From Chloroflexota bacterium (GTDB lineage: Bacteria; Chloroflexota; Anaerolineae; UBA1429), in the NCBI GenBank assembly GCA_014360745.1, contig JACIWY010000221.1, forward strand, positions 1 through 6,352: DNA of 6,352 bases, in the 5' to 3' direction. Within the stretch, counting starts at the first letter, position 1, and each line of letters starts with the position of its first letter. The notes beneath the pieces were generated by a model. That model was not told the DNA's origin. It was given only the letters and a program-made list of their open reading frames with translations, and did not search any database. A program made the position numbers and the translations under genes. Of this stretch, positions 5,881 through 6,352 are shown piece by piece.

Positions 5881-6352
5881 TCAGTGATGCGCCGGGTGAT
5901 CGTCCATCGGCGTGTGATCGTGATATTGCCCCATCTGGTGCATGCGGTTGTGTAGCCGGCGATGGGCGCTCTCTAAAATGAGGCGCATCTCTTTGTAGCG
6001 GCGCGTCTCGGCTCTGGTGCCCACGGTGTCCAGATAGGCCAGGGCGCCCTCGATCTGCTCCAAGATGGTCACCGCATCGGTGGCGGCATAAAAGGGTGAA
6101 CCCTCCACCTCGACCATGACCGGCGACGAGTGGGCGGCGATGATCTCGGGCTTGTCGGCATAGTGGCCGCGCACCAACAACGCGAGCCACGAACTGCGCC
6201 CCACCTTGACCGACCAACTCCCCTGGGCTTGGTCGGGACCGGCGGCTACGCTCTCACGGACCTCGCCGTTGACGATCAGCTCCACCCGCGAGATAGGCAC
6301 GGTGACCGAAGCCACCCGCCAGGTGACCTCGACGGTGCCCCCGCTTGGCGAC
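5881..6352 (-). CDS. C-terminal part of a probable CehA/McbA-type (PHP-fold) metallohydrolase, cut by the window edge
   Basis: 156 residues are visible; the frame stays open to the window edge, reading SPSGGTVEVTWRVASVTV before the GTG codon at 6315, which is therefore probably internal valine and not a start. The visible part has a beta-rich segment (EVTWRVASV, ISRVELIVNGEV, GSWSVKV, SSWLALLVRG, HSSPVMVEV) then a charged helical segment (about 92-140), the pattern I know from the C-terminal end of CehA/McbA-family metallohydrolases. The PHP catalytic domain would lie outside the window, so no active-site residue can be checked. The last 20 residues contain six histidines plus methionines and aspartates, a possible metal-binding tail. 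The gene probably leads an operon with the zinc dehydrogenase 53 bases downstream. Family assignment is from recalled pattern and is moderately sure. Confidence 0.7.
   Translation of the reverse strand, partial: SPSGGTVEVTWRVASVTVPISRVELIVNGEVRESVAAGPDQAQGSWSVKVGRSSWLALLVRGHYADKPEIIAAHSSPVMVEVEGSPFYAATDAVTILEQIEGALAYLDTVGTRAETRRYKEMRLILESAHRRLHNRMHQMGQYHDHTPMDDHPAHH

Noticed and set aside
6313..6315. GTG at 6315 as the start of the right-edge gene
   Set aside because: The frame stays open to the window edge and the upstream residues (EVTWRVASVTV) continue a beta strand, so this is more likely an internal valine of a truncated larger protein.

Overview
The window is GC-rich bacterial DNA (roughly 60% G+C by eye). 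It carries housekeeping genes of bacterial type (rRNA uracil-C5 methyltransferase, tRNA adenosine deaminase, tRNA-Ser) and promoters with bacterial -35/-10 hexamers. Gene density, leaderless-looking tadA transcription and a tRNA without an encoded CCA would suit an environmental, possibly thermophilic lineage such as Chloroflexota. That placement is a guess; no single marker here proves it. I see no prophage, insertion sequence, CRISPR array or transposase.

Layout, left to right. Bases 1-78 hold a strong nested hairpin that reads best as a terminator for + strand transcription entering from the left. Bases 79-2631 (- strand) encode one 850-residue, four-module sulfur-transfer protein: FAD/NAD(P)H CoA-disulfide (persulfide) reductase, rhodanese, TusA and a DsrE2-like domain. 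Its 170-base upstream gap (2632-2801) contains a consensus sigma-70 promoter (TTGACA, 18 bases, TATAAT). A perfect inverted repeat of the CsoR/RcnR/CstR operator type sits almost exactly in the promoter spacer. Bases 2802-4070 (- strand) encode an RlmD/RumA-type rRNA m5U methyltransferase with a complete set of iron-sulfur and catalytic residues. A 127-base divergent gap then leads to tadA (4198-4662, +), whose promoter lies so close to the ATG that the message is probably leaderless. tRNA-Ser(CGA) follows at 4691-4777 (+). A 93-base convergent gap holds a symmetric hairpin. On the - strand, 5881-6352 is the C-terminal end of a probable CehA/McbA-type metallohydrolase that runs off the right edge. 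It is followed 53 bases downstream by a short zinc alcohol/polyol dehydrogenase (4871-5827), probably in the same operon.

How it fits together. The sulfur protein looks like a stress-inducible sulfane-sulfur module: the promoter would be held off by a CsoR-family repressor (most likely a persulfide-sensing CstR, encoded elsewhere) and released when persulfides accumulate. The fused enzyme would then pass sulfane sulfur between its cysteines (C43, C513, C619, C811) and reduce it with NAD(P)H. rlmD, tadA and tRNA-Ser form a translation-related block that lies next to it but has no evident functional link to it. The most interesting item is the combination of the four-module fusion with the operator embedded in its promoter.
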